64,000 nucleotides of DNA from Phascolarctos cinereus (taxonomy: Eukaryota; Chordata; Mammalia; Diprotodontia; Phascolarctidae), in NCBI RefSeq assembly GCF_002099425.1, contig NW_018343984.1, forward strand, positions 16,157,501 to 16,221,500, in the 5' to 3' direction. The stretch's first letter is position 1. Each line of letters begins with the position of its first letter. Both the position numbers and the translations under genes were made by a program. The notes under the pieces were generated by a model that was not told the DNA's origin, ran no database searches, and worked only from the letters and a program-made list of their open reading frames with translations. Below, piece after piece: positions 41,805 to 51,267 of this stretch.

Positions 41805-42428
41805 CAGAGGTTCCCAAATTTATTTGGCCTACATCCCCCTTTAAAAAAAAGTTATTTAGGCCCCCTGCCTGGAAATCTACTTTCTTTAACCATTTAATTT
41901 TTTTTAATTTTCATCATTTTAAAAAATACAATAAGTGACACATCTTAAATTTAATAATTTATTGTAAATTTGTGATTTTTTCCTGCATTGAAATTTTGAT
42001 GATGCAATATTGCATCATGTAACTATTTATATACAGTATGGTATTGTGAACAAGTCAATACACACACATATTCCTGCCAATGCATGCTGGACTTCCCTAC
42101 AATGTGTGACATGCTCATCTGCCAACACTTGCTTGTTAAGACCTGTTGGCAGACTTGACCACTGATCAATTATAACTTCCATTTTGTGCATTTATTTGGA
42201 AAATAATGTTATTACCATGATTTTAACTCTGCTTTACAACAGATGAAACATGTAAAAATTGTTTTTCAAAATTTTCCTCTCTTCTTTCATTATACTTCCA
42301 ACACCCCCTTACTTTTGTTCAAGGCCCCCCAGTTGTACCAGAGGCTACTACCACCCTCCCTGGATCATTTCAGCACCCCTCAGGGGCTGGTATTACACAC
42401 ACACACAAACATGCTTTGGGAACCTCTG
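41805..42428. mobile_element. Non-autonomous hAT (Charlie-like) transposon with both TIRs
   Basis: Begins CAGAGGTTCCCAAA (41805-41818) and ends with its exact reverse complement TTTGGGAACCTCTG (42415-42428), a perfect 14-bp terminal inverted repeat of hAT/Charlie type. The inside is AT-rich and non-coding and has C-rich subterminal blocks (CATCCCCCTTTA; CAGCACCCCTCAGGGGCTGG). A 20-bp perfect palindrome lies at 41999-42018. The flanking 8-mers (CTCCAGAG; AAGGTACA) do not match as a target duplication. The 624-bp length fits a deletion derivative. Confidence 0.85.
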
Positions 42429-42785
42429 AAGGTACAGATTATAATAAACCCACTCCTCATCCTGGAAAATTTGTCAATGTCCTTTCTATATACACTTAGT
42501 AGGATGTTTACTTAAGGTGACAAGCCTGTCCCAATTTCTTCTAACATTTCATGAATGCCAGTGTAATACTTGAGTTTTCCATCTGTTTTCCTATCCTCCT
42601 GCTATATCATCATCTGACTGCAAAATCTCCTCTTCTAGCCTTACGTATGTCCTTAATAATGGATATTATGGCATTTCTTGTTTCAGGTCTGTAAAATGCT
42701 GCAACAAACTCATAGCCACCATGAGTCTGTTCATTGCCATTTGTGCCACTAATAATTTGGATTCTTTTGAGATCATAGCCTTCCA
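42429..42785. other. No recognised feature
   Basis: No repeat family or gene recognised. Confidence 0.3.
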
Positions 42786-42794
42786 TGTATCATT

Positions 42795-42890
42795 GAGATA
42801 GATAGACAGAGCTATAGATAGTATCTTTGTGTGTGTACACAGACACAGACACACACACACACACACATACAAACATACATATATATCACA
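42795..42890. repeat. GATA-rich patch and (CA)n microsatellite
   Basis: GATAGATAGACAGAGC is followed by a short interrupted CA array (about 42838-42866) and ACATACATATATAT text. Confidence 0.85.
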
Positions 42891-42974
42891 TATGGGAAAA
42901 TGATAGTATAAAAACATTGGCTTTTGTGGCCAAGTTCTATTTAAAGATATCTTTTGATAAGTCAAATGTTCTAA

Positions 42975-43375
42975 TTTTTAATTTGTCTTTGCCACTAACT
43001 AGCTGTGTGATTACCAATAATTCACTTTACCTCTCTGAACTTTGACTTTCCTGTAGGTCAAAAGGGTCATTATAATACCTCTGTTGTCTGTCTCATAGGA
43101 TTGATAAATTAATCGATTAAGGTAAAACATGTGAAAGTACTTTGAAAATTATGGTTTTTTAAGATATGGAAACAACATTTATAGCAACATTTTGGTTCCT
43201 TATCTACGATTTTCAAAACACATTTTATTGCTGCATTTGTTCTTCATGTCACAGTCATTTCATTTTTGTAAAGCACTTTGCAAATCTAAATTAAGTTCTA
43301 TATAAATGCCATTGTTCTGGTTATTGTTGTTGTTGTCATTATCATTAACATTATCATCATCATTATTAAGTTTTG
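42975..43375 (+). repeat. Two MIR pieces
   Basis: 42985-43150 (CCACTAACTAGCTGTGTGAT, ACTTTACCTCTCTGAACTTT, GAAAGTACTTTGAAAATTAT) and 43258-43375 (GTAAAGCACTTTGCAAATCT, TCTATATAAATGCCATTG, then TTGTTGTTGTCATTATCATT tails). They are separate copies because both contain the tail. Confidence 0.7.
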
Positions 43376-43490
43376 AGAAAAGAAAGGAGAAAAAAACCAA
43401 ATCTTCATCACCACCCCATCCCCTACAGAGTGAACAGATTTCTGTGACAAAGAATACTAATTAAACAAAAACATTGGATGCAGTTGCTGT
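43376..43490. other. Short unassigned spacer
   Basis: No recognisable content between a MIR tail and the L2. Confidence 0.3.
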
Positions 43491-43494
43491 ATCT

Positions 43495-44400
43495 GACAAT
43501 GTATGAAGCCTTTTCCATTCTCACCATTCTCTTCTCCTGGAACTTGCTTCCTTCTAATCCCACCTGGATGGATTCCATCCTGAGTCATCTTATTTTCTCC
43601 CTCTATACTTCACCTGGTGATCTCATTAGCTTCCATGGATTTAATTACCATCTCTATGCTGATGATTCTCAAATCTACTTATCTGGCCCAGTCTTTCAGC
43701 TGACCTCCAATCTCCCATCTCCAACTGTCTTTCAGACATCTCAAAATGGATGTCCAGTAGACATCTTAAATTCAACATGTCCTAAACCAAACTCATTATC
43801 TTTTCTCCTAAACTTTCCCTCCCTCCTAACTTTCCTATTCCTGTAGAGGGCAACATCATCCTCCTGGGTCCTCAGATTAGAAGTCATCCTTGATGCCTCA
43901 CTATCTCTCATCCCCTCCTCCTGCTCCCCGTCTATCTATTGTTAAGGTCTGTTGATTTCACCTTTACAACATCCCTTGAGCATACTCCCTTTCCTTCTCT
44001 GACACTGCCACCATTTTGGTGCAGGCCTTCATCATCTCATGCCTGGACTATTGTAATAGTCTCCCATTATACCTACCTGTCTCAAGTCTCCCTATACTCC
44101 ATTCCATCCTCTGTTCAACCACTAAAGCAATTTTCCTGAAGCACAGGTCTGACCATCTCATCCCATGTTGCTTTCCCTACTCAATAAACTTTAATGGCTC
44201 CACTTTGCCTATTGTTAATTATCTCCTATTTATCCTGTATAAAGTTTATTCTGTATATATTTGTTTTCATGTTATCTCTCCCATTAGATTGTAAGTTCCT
44301 TCAGGGCAGGGATTGGTTTGGTTTTTTTTTTTGGTATCCTTAGTGCTTAGCACAGTGCCTTCAACAAAACAAGCACTTAACAATCGCTTAATTAATTAAT
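43495..44400 (+). repeat. L2 LINE, RT palm to 3' end, YADD motif retained
   Basis: The frame 43478-43846 contains [20 protein letters not shown] followed by [12 protein letters not shown], the reverse transcriptase palm with the catalytic YADD intact, and then the CP[12 protein letters not shown] text of the L2 thumb. The rest (GTAATAGTCTCCCATTATAC, CTGAAGCACAGGTCTGACCA, TTGTAAGTTCCTTCAGGGCA, GCTTAGCACAGTGCCTTCAA) is the end of ORF2 and 3' UTR with a TTAA tail. It is 5' truncated and the frame is broken after about 120 codons, so it is not active. Confidence 0.88.
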
Positions 44401-44465
44401 TAATTAATTTTCAGTGATTGATTTTGTCCTAGTAGTCCTATTCTGCCATGAAAAGCAAGGTAGGA

Positions 44466-44700
44466 GCCAGTTGTAGTGGTGCATCCCCGTAATCCTCAGT
44501 AAGTCTAGTGTGAATGTTGTGAGCCACCATGAGCAGAGGCTACCAGGCTGCCTAAAGAGGATAAAGCTGACCCAGGTGAGAGACAGAGAGCAGGTTAAAG
44601 CTTCCCTGCTTATTAGAGGTGGAATCAGGCTGTGAGTGGAAGCTTCACTTCCAATCTGGGTAAGACAGGGAGACCCAGTCTCAATAAATAAATAAAAACA
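44466..44700 (+). pseudogene. 7SL (SRP) RNA retropseudogene with internal deletion
   Basis: GCCAGTTGTAGTGGTGCATC then CCCGTAATCC matches the 5' end of 7SL RNA ('gccgggcgcggtggcgcgtgcctgtagtcc'). It then jumps to TAAGTCTAGTGTGAATGTTG, matching 'taagttcggcatcaatatgg', and continues TACCAGGCTGCCTAAAGAGG, GACCCAGGTGAGAGACAGAG, AGCAGGTTAAAGCTTCCCTG and GGGAGACCCAGTCTC, matching 'ccaggttgcctaaggagg', 'cccaggtcggaaacggagcaggtcaaaactcccgtg' and the 3' end. An A-rich tail (AATAAATAAATAAAAA) and flanks AAAAGCAAGGTA / AAAACAAGGTA show retroposition. About 70 nt between these blocks are missing, removing Alu-domain sequence while the S domain is kept. Confidence 0.88.
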
Positions 44701-45951
44701 AGGTAAGTTTCATTATCTGTTTAAGGATACATTCATTATTTTTCACATACTCAGAATTCAACTTGCTTTCAGTGACTTTTCATTTACATTGTTGTGTTCA
44801 TTGTTCATATTGTTATTATGAGTTTACTATTTTGTACTATATAACTCCATACACATATATTTATATTTCTCTTAATCTCTCATATTCATTATTTCACACT
44901 GGAAAAAATAATATCCCATTGCATGCTAATACCATAGTTTTATCACCTATTGTTCATTTGATGGCCATTGACTTTCTTTTCAGTTCTTTGCTATCATAAA
45001 GAGTGCTGCTATCAATATTTTGGTATATGTTAGACTATTATTTCTATCTTTGACGTCTTTGAGATATAAGCCAAACAGTGGGATTATTGAGTTAAAGGGC
45101 CTGGGAAATTTAGTAAATTCTCCACACAATTCCAAATTGGTGTTCAGAATGGTTGGACCAATTGACAATTCCACCAGCAAAGTCTGTTATACCACAATCT
45201 CTTATGTTGATTGTTTTCATATTATTTCTATCATCATTGTCAATTTGCTGATGGGAAATAAAACCTCATAATTGTTTTAATATGCATTTATCTTATTATA
45301 AGTGATTCAGAATATGTTTTCAAATGGCTATTTATAGCTTAGAATTCTTTTTTTTCCCCAAATATACATATTATTTTGCTACTTATCTAATGAGTAATGG
45401 TGTCATGTGTTTATGGTAATTCATTATAAATCTTGGAAATCAAAATTTTATTGGTAACATTTACATGACTATTTTTCTACTCTTCCATTTCTCTTTTTAT
45501 TTTATCTTAATTGATTTTATTCATACATAAACTTTTAAATTTTATGTAGTCAAAATTATCTATTTTCCTTTTATGGTATTCTTTAGACTTTGTAGGGCTT
45601 AGAATTCCCTCCTAAGCTTTATTTATAAAATATATTTGATTTTTTTCTCTTGTGTTAAAAAAACAACAACAACAAATAGCCTTTCATGTCTAGATTGTGC
45701 ATCTATTTGGAGTATCTTATAGCATATATGATAAGCTGTTCATTTAAACCAAATTTTTGCCAAGATACTCTCCAATTGTTCCAAAAGTTCATGGCCAAAA
45801 GAGAGTTCTTCCCCTAGTGATATATAATCTTGCTTTAATTAAAAAAATAAACAATTATTTTCAATTGATTCTACTTCTTGCTCATCTAATATGTTCTACT
45901 GATATACCTTTAAATCAATATCACATGATTTTGATGTGTATTGATTTATTA

Positions 45952-46085
45952 TTCATCCAATAAACATTTGTAAAGCACGTACTATTTGCCAAACATGGCA
46001 GTAGATGCTGAGAATATGAAGACAAAAATATAGTCCTTGCCTTTGAGGAGCTTATATTATATTAGAAGAGACAGCATACACATAC
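45952..46085 (-). repeat. L2-like 3' end, minus strand, within L1 territory
   Basis: CAATAAACATTTGTAAAGCA, CGTACTATTTGCCAAACATG and CTTGCCTTTGAGGAGCTTAT match the reversed L2 3' UTR. Flanked by L1 on both sides, so inserted into, or exchanged with, the L1. Confidence 0.65.
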
Positions 46086-46211
46086 ATATATATGTATGAA
46101 TGTAAATATTCATTTGTAGCATTTCCCATTATTTGTCTTGAGATTCTAAATCTCTTGTTCTTTCAAATGAATTTTCTTGTTTTGCCTAGAACTATAAAAC
46201 GTTGCCTTGGT

Positions 46212-47385
46212 TGATTGGTTGTTTTCCTTCCTTCTCAAAGAAGACTAAAATGATGTCATTATGATAGAGCCAAGCTTCAGTGTGTCCAACTGTGGCTGAT
46301 CAGACCAATATGAGCTCAGAATGCTCTACCACAGGTCAGGCACAAATAGTCCACATGAGCATTTGGGATGGATTCTCTAAGTTTGGGCATCTTTTGTTTC
46401 TTTTGAGCTATTTTAATTCTTTTTTTGCTCATAGAGCATAGCACCTTCTGTGATGTGGGTATGGTATGCTGAGTAGTCCTGTGCTAGTGTCTCCCATGTC
46501 TCGTAATCAATTCCAAAGTTTTTTGTTTGCTTTTGTTTTTTTATTTTGTTTTGTTTTATTTTGTTTTTTTGAGGAAATTGGGGTTAAGTGGCTTGCCCAG
46601 GGTCAAACAGCTAGTGAGTATCATGTGTCTGAGGCTGAATTTGAACTCAGGAGTTCCTGACTCCAGGGCCAGTGCTCTATCCACTGTTCCACCTAGCTGT
46701 CCCAATTCCAAAGTTCTTAAGAGAGACCTTGAGAGTATCCTTGTAGTGCACCACGGGAACACTTGCCTGGTATGAGTTCCCATAAAATAGTCTTTTTGGC
46801 AAGCATACTTTCTGTATTCAAACAACATGCCCAACACATTGGAGTTGTACTCTCTGAAGCAGAGTTTGAATGCTTGGCAATTTAGCTCAAGAAAGGACCT
46901 CAGTGCCTGGTATCTTATCCTGCCAGATGATTTTCAAAATCTTCCTAAGACAATTCAAACAGAAGTGATTCAGTTTCCTGGCGTGGCGCTGGTATACTGT
47001 CCAGGTTTCACAGGCATACATCAATGAGGTTCCGTAGACCTTCAGTTTGGTAGTCAGTCTAATACCTCGTCTCTCTCATACTTTCCTTCAGAGCCTCCCA
47101 AACACTGAGCTAGCTCCGACAATGTGTGTGTCAATCTCATTATCAACATGTACATCCCTGGCAAGTGCACTACCAAGATAAGTGAACTTCTCCACAGCAT
47201 TCAAAACTTCTCCATTTGCTGTAACCAATGGTTCCATATATGGATGGTGTGGTGTGGGCTGATGGAACACCTGTGTTTTCTTGGTGTTAATTGTTAGGCC
47301 AAAATTAGCACAAGCAGCAGAGAATCGATCCATACTTTGTTGCATCTCAGCTTCAGAGGCTTCACTGAGTGCACAATCATCTGCA
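46212..47385 (-). repeat. RTE LINE, RT C-terminal half to 3' end, minus strand
   Basis: The minus frame inside 47088-47385 reads ADDCALSEASEAEMQQSMDR, FSAACANFGLTINTKKTQVF, HQPTPHHPYMEPLVTANGEV and VEKFTYLGSALARDVHVDNE, a clear RTE/BovB-type reverse transcriptase from the catalytic ADD onward. The sequence to 46750 encodes the RTE C-terminal text (VYGTSLMYACETWTVYQRHA, KKLNHFCLNCLRKILKI in reverse). The 5' truncation falls within the YADD motif. CCTTGGT at 46205-46211 and 47386-47392 is the target duplication in the host L1. The leading codons of the long frame are L1 sequence read through the junction. Confidence 0.9.
46521..46703 (-). repeat. WSINE1-like tRNA-SINE inside the RTE
   Basis: The T-rich reversed tail (46521-46570) is followed by TTGGGGTTAAGTGGCTTGCC, CAGGGTCAAACAGCTAGTGA, GAACTCAGGAGTTCCTGACT and CCAGTGCTCTATCCACTGTT. 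AATTCCAAAGTT at 46509-46520 and 46704-46715 is a perfect 12-bp target duplication. The RTE paralogue at 26.07 kb has one copy of this motif and no SINE, which confirms the insertion. Confidence 0.95.
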
Positions 47386-47994
47386 CCTTGGTAATATGAA
47401 TGGCACAGCAATAAATCTGGGATAATATGTAGTATAGTCATTTTTGCTATATTGGAATAGCCTAACAATGAGAAGTAAATATCAACTTCTACAATTATTG
47501 ATCTCCCTTTATTTCTATAAAGAGTGTTTTGCAGTTTCTTTAAAAAAAAACACTCTGTTTGCTGCGGTAAGTTAATTTAATTTATAGACATTTGTGACTT
47601 TTCTAGTTATCTAAAATGGTATTTCTCTAATGATTATTTTTTTTCTTAATTTCTCAATACTCTATACAAATTGGGATAAATTTTTGTGGATCTATTTTGT
47701 ATCCTGCTACTACACTAGTGATATCAATCATCTCAATCAAATTTTTCACTGTTTCTGTGAGGCTTTCTAAGTAGGCCATAATGAAATATATAAATAGGGA
47801 TAATTTTTAGTCTTCTTTGATGTTTATACTCTCAATGGTTTCCTCTTGTTTTTATCACCATAATAGCAGTTCTAGAATTTTATCATGAAATAGCAGGGAG
47901 AGAAAGAATCTTAGCCTTACCCATACCTACCCCTTCTATTCCCTTTATGAATATTCCTCTGAAGACTGCTGAGGACTCCTCTAAGTTTGGCATT

Positions 47995-48600
47995 TTGTTA
48001 CATTCTTATTATTACTTTTTGTAAAATTATGTATGCATGTATGTATGTATGCATGTATGTATGTATGCATATACACATGCATGTATTTATTTACTCATTA
48101 TTTTTTCATTGACCAGCAGTTAAGCATCATTTAGCAAACTTTACCCATCAAGGTGAATGTTTTTGACTTATTTCCTTTATTAAATAAAATTTTATTTTAC
48201 TATAGTCTATTAGTATTTGGTTACATTCTTATCATTACGTTTAACAAAATTATGCATGTATGTACATATGTATACATTTATTTACTAATTATTTGTTCAT
48301 TGACATAGTAATTAAACATTACTCAGCAAGCTTTACTCACTAAGGTAAATATTTTGGTACTTATTTCGTGTGTTAAATAAAATTTTATTTGTACCATATT
48401 TTATAAATATTTTGTTGCATTATTATTACCTTTAACAAAATTATATATGTGTAGTTGCATGCATGTATTTCTTTACTTATTATTTGTTCACTGACTCAGT
48501 AGTTAAGCATTGCTCAGCAAATTTTACTCACTGCTTCTTTTTCTTTACTAAATAAAATTTTATTGTGCCATATTGCATAAATTATGCAATTATTATTTAC
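47995..48600. repeat. Degenerate tandem array, three units of about 175-220 bp
   Basis: Unit starts near 47995, 48217 and 48412. Each unit reads in order: TTACATTCTTATTATTAC-like start, AACAAAATTATGCATGTATG (with variable ATGT expansion), TTTATTTACT.ATTATTTGTT, CATTGAC..AGTAATTAAACAT, TCAGCAAGCTTTACTCACTA, and TAAATAAAATTTTATTT. A fourth start (GCAATTATTATTTAC) appears at 48587. Copies 2 and 3 are closer to each other than to copy 1. L1 sequence flanks it on both sides. Confidence 0.85.
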
Positions 48601-48746
48601 TCTCTTTGGATAAAAAAAATTCCTTTGACCCCTAATACATGATTCATTCTTGTAAATGGTTGCTAAGCAATGTGCATTCTATAGTATTTCCATTTGTAAG
48701 TTGCTATAGGTGACTCAAATCTATTTTTTCCAATTTCTTTGGGTAT

Positions 48747-49008
48747 GTTGTTGTTCAGTCATTTTTCAGTTCTGTCTGACTCTTCATGATGCCATTTTGG
48801 GGTTTTCTTGGGAAAAATACTGCAGTGATTTGCTATCCCCTTTCTCCAGCTCATTTTACAGATGATGAAACTTGAGGCAAATGGGGTTAAGTAACTTGCC
48901 CGAGGTCACATAGCTAGTAAGTGTCTGAGGCCAGATTTGAATTCAAGAAGATGAGTCTTTCTGAGTCCAGGCCTGATGCTCTGTGAACTATGGCACCACC
49001 AAGCTGCC
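48747..49008 (-). repeat. MAR1 CORE-SINE, minus strand, inside L1
   Basis: GTTGTTGTTCAGTCATTTTT, TGGGGTTTTCTTGGGAAAAA, CAGCTCATTTTACAGATGAT, TTGCCCGAGGTCACATAGCT, GTGTCTGAGGCCAGATTTGA and GATGCTCTGTGAACTATGGC: full length, moderately diverged. Confidence 0.88.
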
Positions 49009-49169
49009 CTTTTTGAGAATATATTTCTTTATATTTCTATTGAATTTATCTAGCTCTAGAAGAAGAATTTTAAGAGTCTCATTATTTTGGGGTTATTAGC
49101 AGTCTTTTTTTGCAATGTACCTAGATTTGCTCTTAAGAACCTAACTGCTATGTCACTGAATGCCTAAAC

Positions 49170-49245
49170 ACTAATATCATTGTGTCATCATCATCCACCA
49201 CCACCACCACCATCATCATCATCACCATTATCATCATCATCTTAT
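49170..49245. repeat. (ATC/CAC)n trinucleotide repeat
   Basis: ATCATCATCC then a CAC run then ATCATCACC triplets, ending CATCATCATCTTATTATT. It lies within L1-derived sequence. Confidence 0.9.
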
Positions 49246-49514
49246 TATTTAAAATTCATTTTTTCTTATCAATTGTTATTATTGATTATCTGAAATCATG
49301 ATCAAAACTCCTGTCCTTTTAGCCACTTGAAGTATAATAGATCGTATTCTATCCGCTCATTTCTACTCCATATCTGACTACTCATTTTAAATATTTCTTA
49401 TATGCATCTAGCAACTTCTGAAGCAATTCTTCACAGTGTGATTTATTTTCCTTACCATACTTACCTTTCATAAACAAAAGATAAACATTTTAAAAACAAA
49501 CATAGTGATATTTA

Positions 49515-49620
49515 CATTAAATAAAGCTAATCCAACAAGTATTCATTAAATACCTATCACATAAGAGCTATTGTTCTAAGCTTATGTTCTATTGGGTAGA
49601 TGAAACACATAAACAAGTAT
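49515..49620 (-). repeat. Diverged L2 3' end, minus strand
   Basis: CAACAAGTATTCATTAAATA, CCTATCACATAAGAGC and TTGTTCTAAGCTTATGTTCT match the reversed L2 terminus. Confidence 0.55.
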
Positions 49621-49735
49621 GATATATATGTTATATACATGCATAACATATGTGTATAACACATATAGAAATATACACATGTGTCTGCATACAAATATTA
49701 TGTATGTATAGATTATATAATTATACATGTATTCT
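49621..49735. repeat. AT-rich degenerate ATATGT/ATACAT repeat
   Basis: Low-complexity ATATATGTTATATACATGC-like text with many short palindromes. Confidence 0.75.
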
Positions 49736-49769
49736 CAGGGATGGAGGTGAGCAATAATAACTATAGTAA

Positions 49770-50093
49770 AGCAACTGGCCCTCATGCCTGCAATACTCTT
49801 CCTCCTCATCTCCACCTGCTACCTTCCCTGGCTTTCTTTAAGTCCTAACCAAAATCTACAGGAATCCTTTCCCAATCTCTTTTAATTAAGGGAATGGCTT
49901 CTCTATCTTAATCATTTCCTATTTATCCTGTAGATAGCTTGTTTGTATAAGGTTTTTGCTTGTTTTGTCCTCCCTTAGACTGTGAGCGACTTGAGGGTAG
50001 GGGCTGTCTTTTGCTTCTTTTCATGTCTCTTGGGCTAAGCATAGTGCCTGACATATATTAGACACTTAAGAAATGTTTATTGACTGATTGATC
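49770..50093 (+). repeat. L2 3' UTR, nearly complete
   Basis: CATGCCTGCAATACTCTTCC, TCCTCATCTCCACCTGCTAC, GGCTTTCTTTAAGTCCTAAC, TCCCTTAGACTGTGAGCGAC, TTGAGGGTAGGGGCTGTCTT, GGGCTAAGCATAGTGCCTGA and AAGAAATGTTTATTGACTGA: one of the clearest L2 ends here. Confidence 0.9.
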
Positions 50094-50094
50094 A

Positions 50095-50250
50095 AGGGAA
50101 TCAGGAAGAGCTTCTGATATAAAATGAAATATGAGTTAAATCTTAAAGAAAGACAGAAGTTCTAAGAGACAGGGGATGAACGATTGCATTTCAAGAGTAG
50201 AGGAAAACTTTTGAAGAAGCAAGTGGTGGGAGATTGGGTGATCTGACTCC
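50095..50250 (-). repeat. L2 fragment, minus strand
   Basis: GGGAATCAGGAAGAGCTTCT, GAGTTAAATCTTAAAGAAAG and GCAAGTGGTGGGAGATTGGG resemble the reversed L2 block 'aggcttcctgtagaaggtggg...gacttgaagga'. It meets the previous L2 tail to tail. Confidence 0.55.
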
Positions 50251-50684
50251 CTTCTATTAAAAAAAAGAGAAAATTAGGTATTGATTATATATTGACATAG
50301 CAATATGGCCAGACTGTAATATTTTCCAAAACCAAAATTCATTCTGTTACACACCACCTCTTACGCTTATTTTATTTTATTAACAAAGTACTGTATGTTT
50401 TATATTGAGGAAAAGAACTATTGTTAAGGTTCAGTCAGGAATGAAAGCAGAGGCAGGCAGGATTGACAGGCATACAATGGTTAATTATTCTTAAAAAGTC
50501 TAAATGTAGGAAGACTCATGCCCTCTCAGAAGAATTTAATAAGAGTTGAGTACCTCAATGAATGTGGTTACATTTTCCAGACAAAATTTACAACTGAGTT
50601 CTCCCTTTCTAGAGTCTTTGTTCCCCAATGTCCCAGATCCCTGGGATGTATAAATAGCAAGTAAGAACCACAAATTAAGCCTTC
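50251..50684. other. No recognised feature
   Basis: AT-rich, no repeat family or gene recognised. Confidence 0.3.
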
Positions 50685-51115
50685 CATTGTGCTCAGCACT
50701 GATTAAACCCTTACTGGGCCACTGTGTTTAATTCTGGGCATCAGAACCTGAGGGATGTGGACAAGTTTTATTTGGAGAGTGTTCAGAGGAGAGCCACAGA
50801 GATGATTAAAGAGCAAGCAAGGAAGACTTTCTGTGGGAAAAAAAGACCAGAGGACCTTGAATTATTTGGCTTAGAAAAGGAGCTCATAAGAGGCAATATA
50901 ATGGCTGTCTTTAAGAACATGGAGAGTTATTAAACAGAGGGAATTGATCTACTGTTTTCTTTTTCTTTTTGCTGAAGCCAGAAGTAACCAAAATTAGTTG
51001 AAGCTTTAACATGGAAGATCTAGGTTAAATATAAGAAAGACTCTTCTGATGGATGGCTTTTCGAGAATGTTTTCATGAGACACATTTCAAGGATGCCTTC
51101 CTTTGGAAATTTTCA
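50685..51115 (+). repeat. CR1/L3 LINE, ORF2 C-terminus
   Basis: The frame 50724-50933 reads LESVQRRATEMIKEQARK then PEDLELFGLEKELIRGNIMA and VFKNME, matching the CR1-type ORF2 end 'leKvQRraTkmi...yeerLkeLgLfsLekRRlrGdli.vfk'. The following 3' UTR-like sequence carries TATAAGAAAGACTCTTCTGA. 5' truncated; dead. Confidence 0.8.
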
Positions 51116-51119
51116 GCAA

Positions 51120-51257
51120 TTTGAGATATATAGATATATAGATATATATCTATATATCTATATATATCTATAGATATATCTATATATCTATAGATATAGG
51201 TATATATCTATATCTATAGATATATAGATATATATCTATATCTATATATATATATTT
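51120..51257. repeat. Palindromic (ATATAG/ATCTAT)n array
   Basis: About 135 bp alternate TATAGATATA and TATCTATATA. Because the unit is its own near reverse complement, the block can extrude as cruciforms. It ends in a T-run. Confidence 0.95.
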
Positions 51258-51267
51258 TTTTTTTCTG

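Larger units (their letters stand above)
44705..49490 (-). repeat. Old L1 LINE, minus strand, carrying several insertions
   Basis: Host pieces in order from the L1 3' side: 44705-45950 (ACTTTCTTTTCAGTTCTTTG, AGAGTGCTGCTATCAATATT, GACAATTCCACCAGCAAAG, the reverse of the L1 3' region), 46090-46204, 47393-47990 (AGTATAGTCATTTTTGCTAT, GTGTTTTGCAGTTTCTTTAA, ATTTTGTATCCTGCTACTAC: reverse of ORF2 RT), 48600-48746, and 49009-49490 (ATTGAATTTATCTAGCTCTA, AACTGCTATGTCACTGAATG, CATGATCAAAACTCCTGTCC, GAAGTATAATAGATCGTATT: reverse of the ORF2 endonuclease region). Gaps are filled by an L2 end, an RTE with SINE, a tandem array and a MAR1. No open frame survives; 5' truncated within the endonuclease region. 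Confidence 0.75.

Noticed and set aside
43478-43846. 122-residue plus frame as a possible host gene
   Set aside because: L2 reverse transcriptase palm; part of a 5'-truncated LINE.
47088-47468. 126-residue minus frame
   Set aside because: Chimeric reading of L1 and RTE debris across an insertion junction; truncated RT, not a gene.
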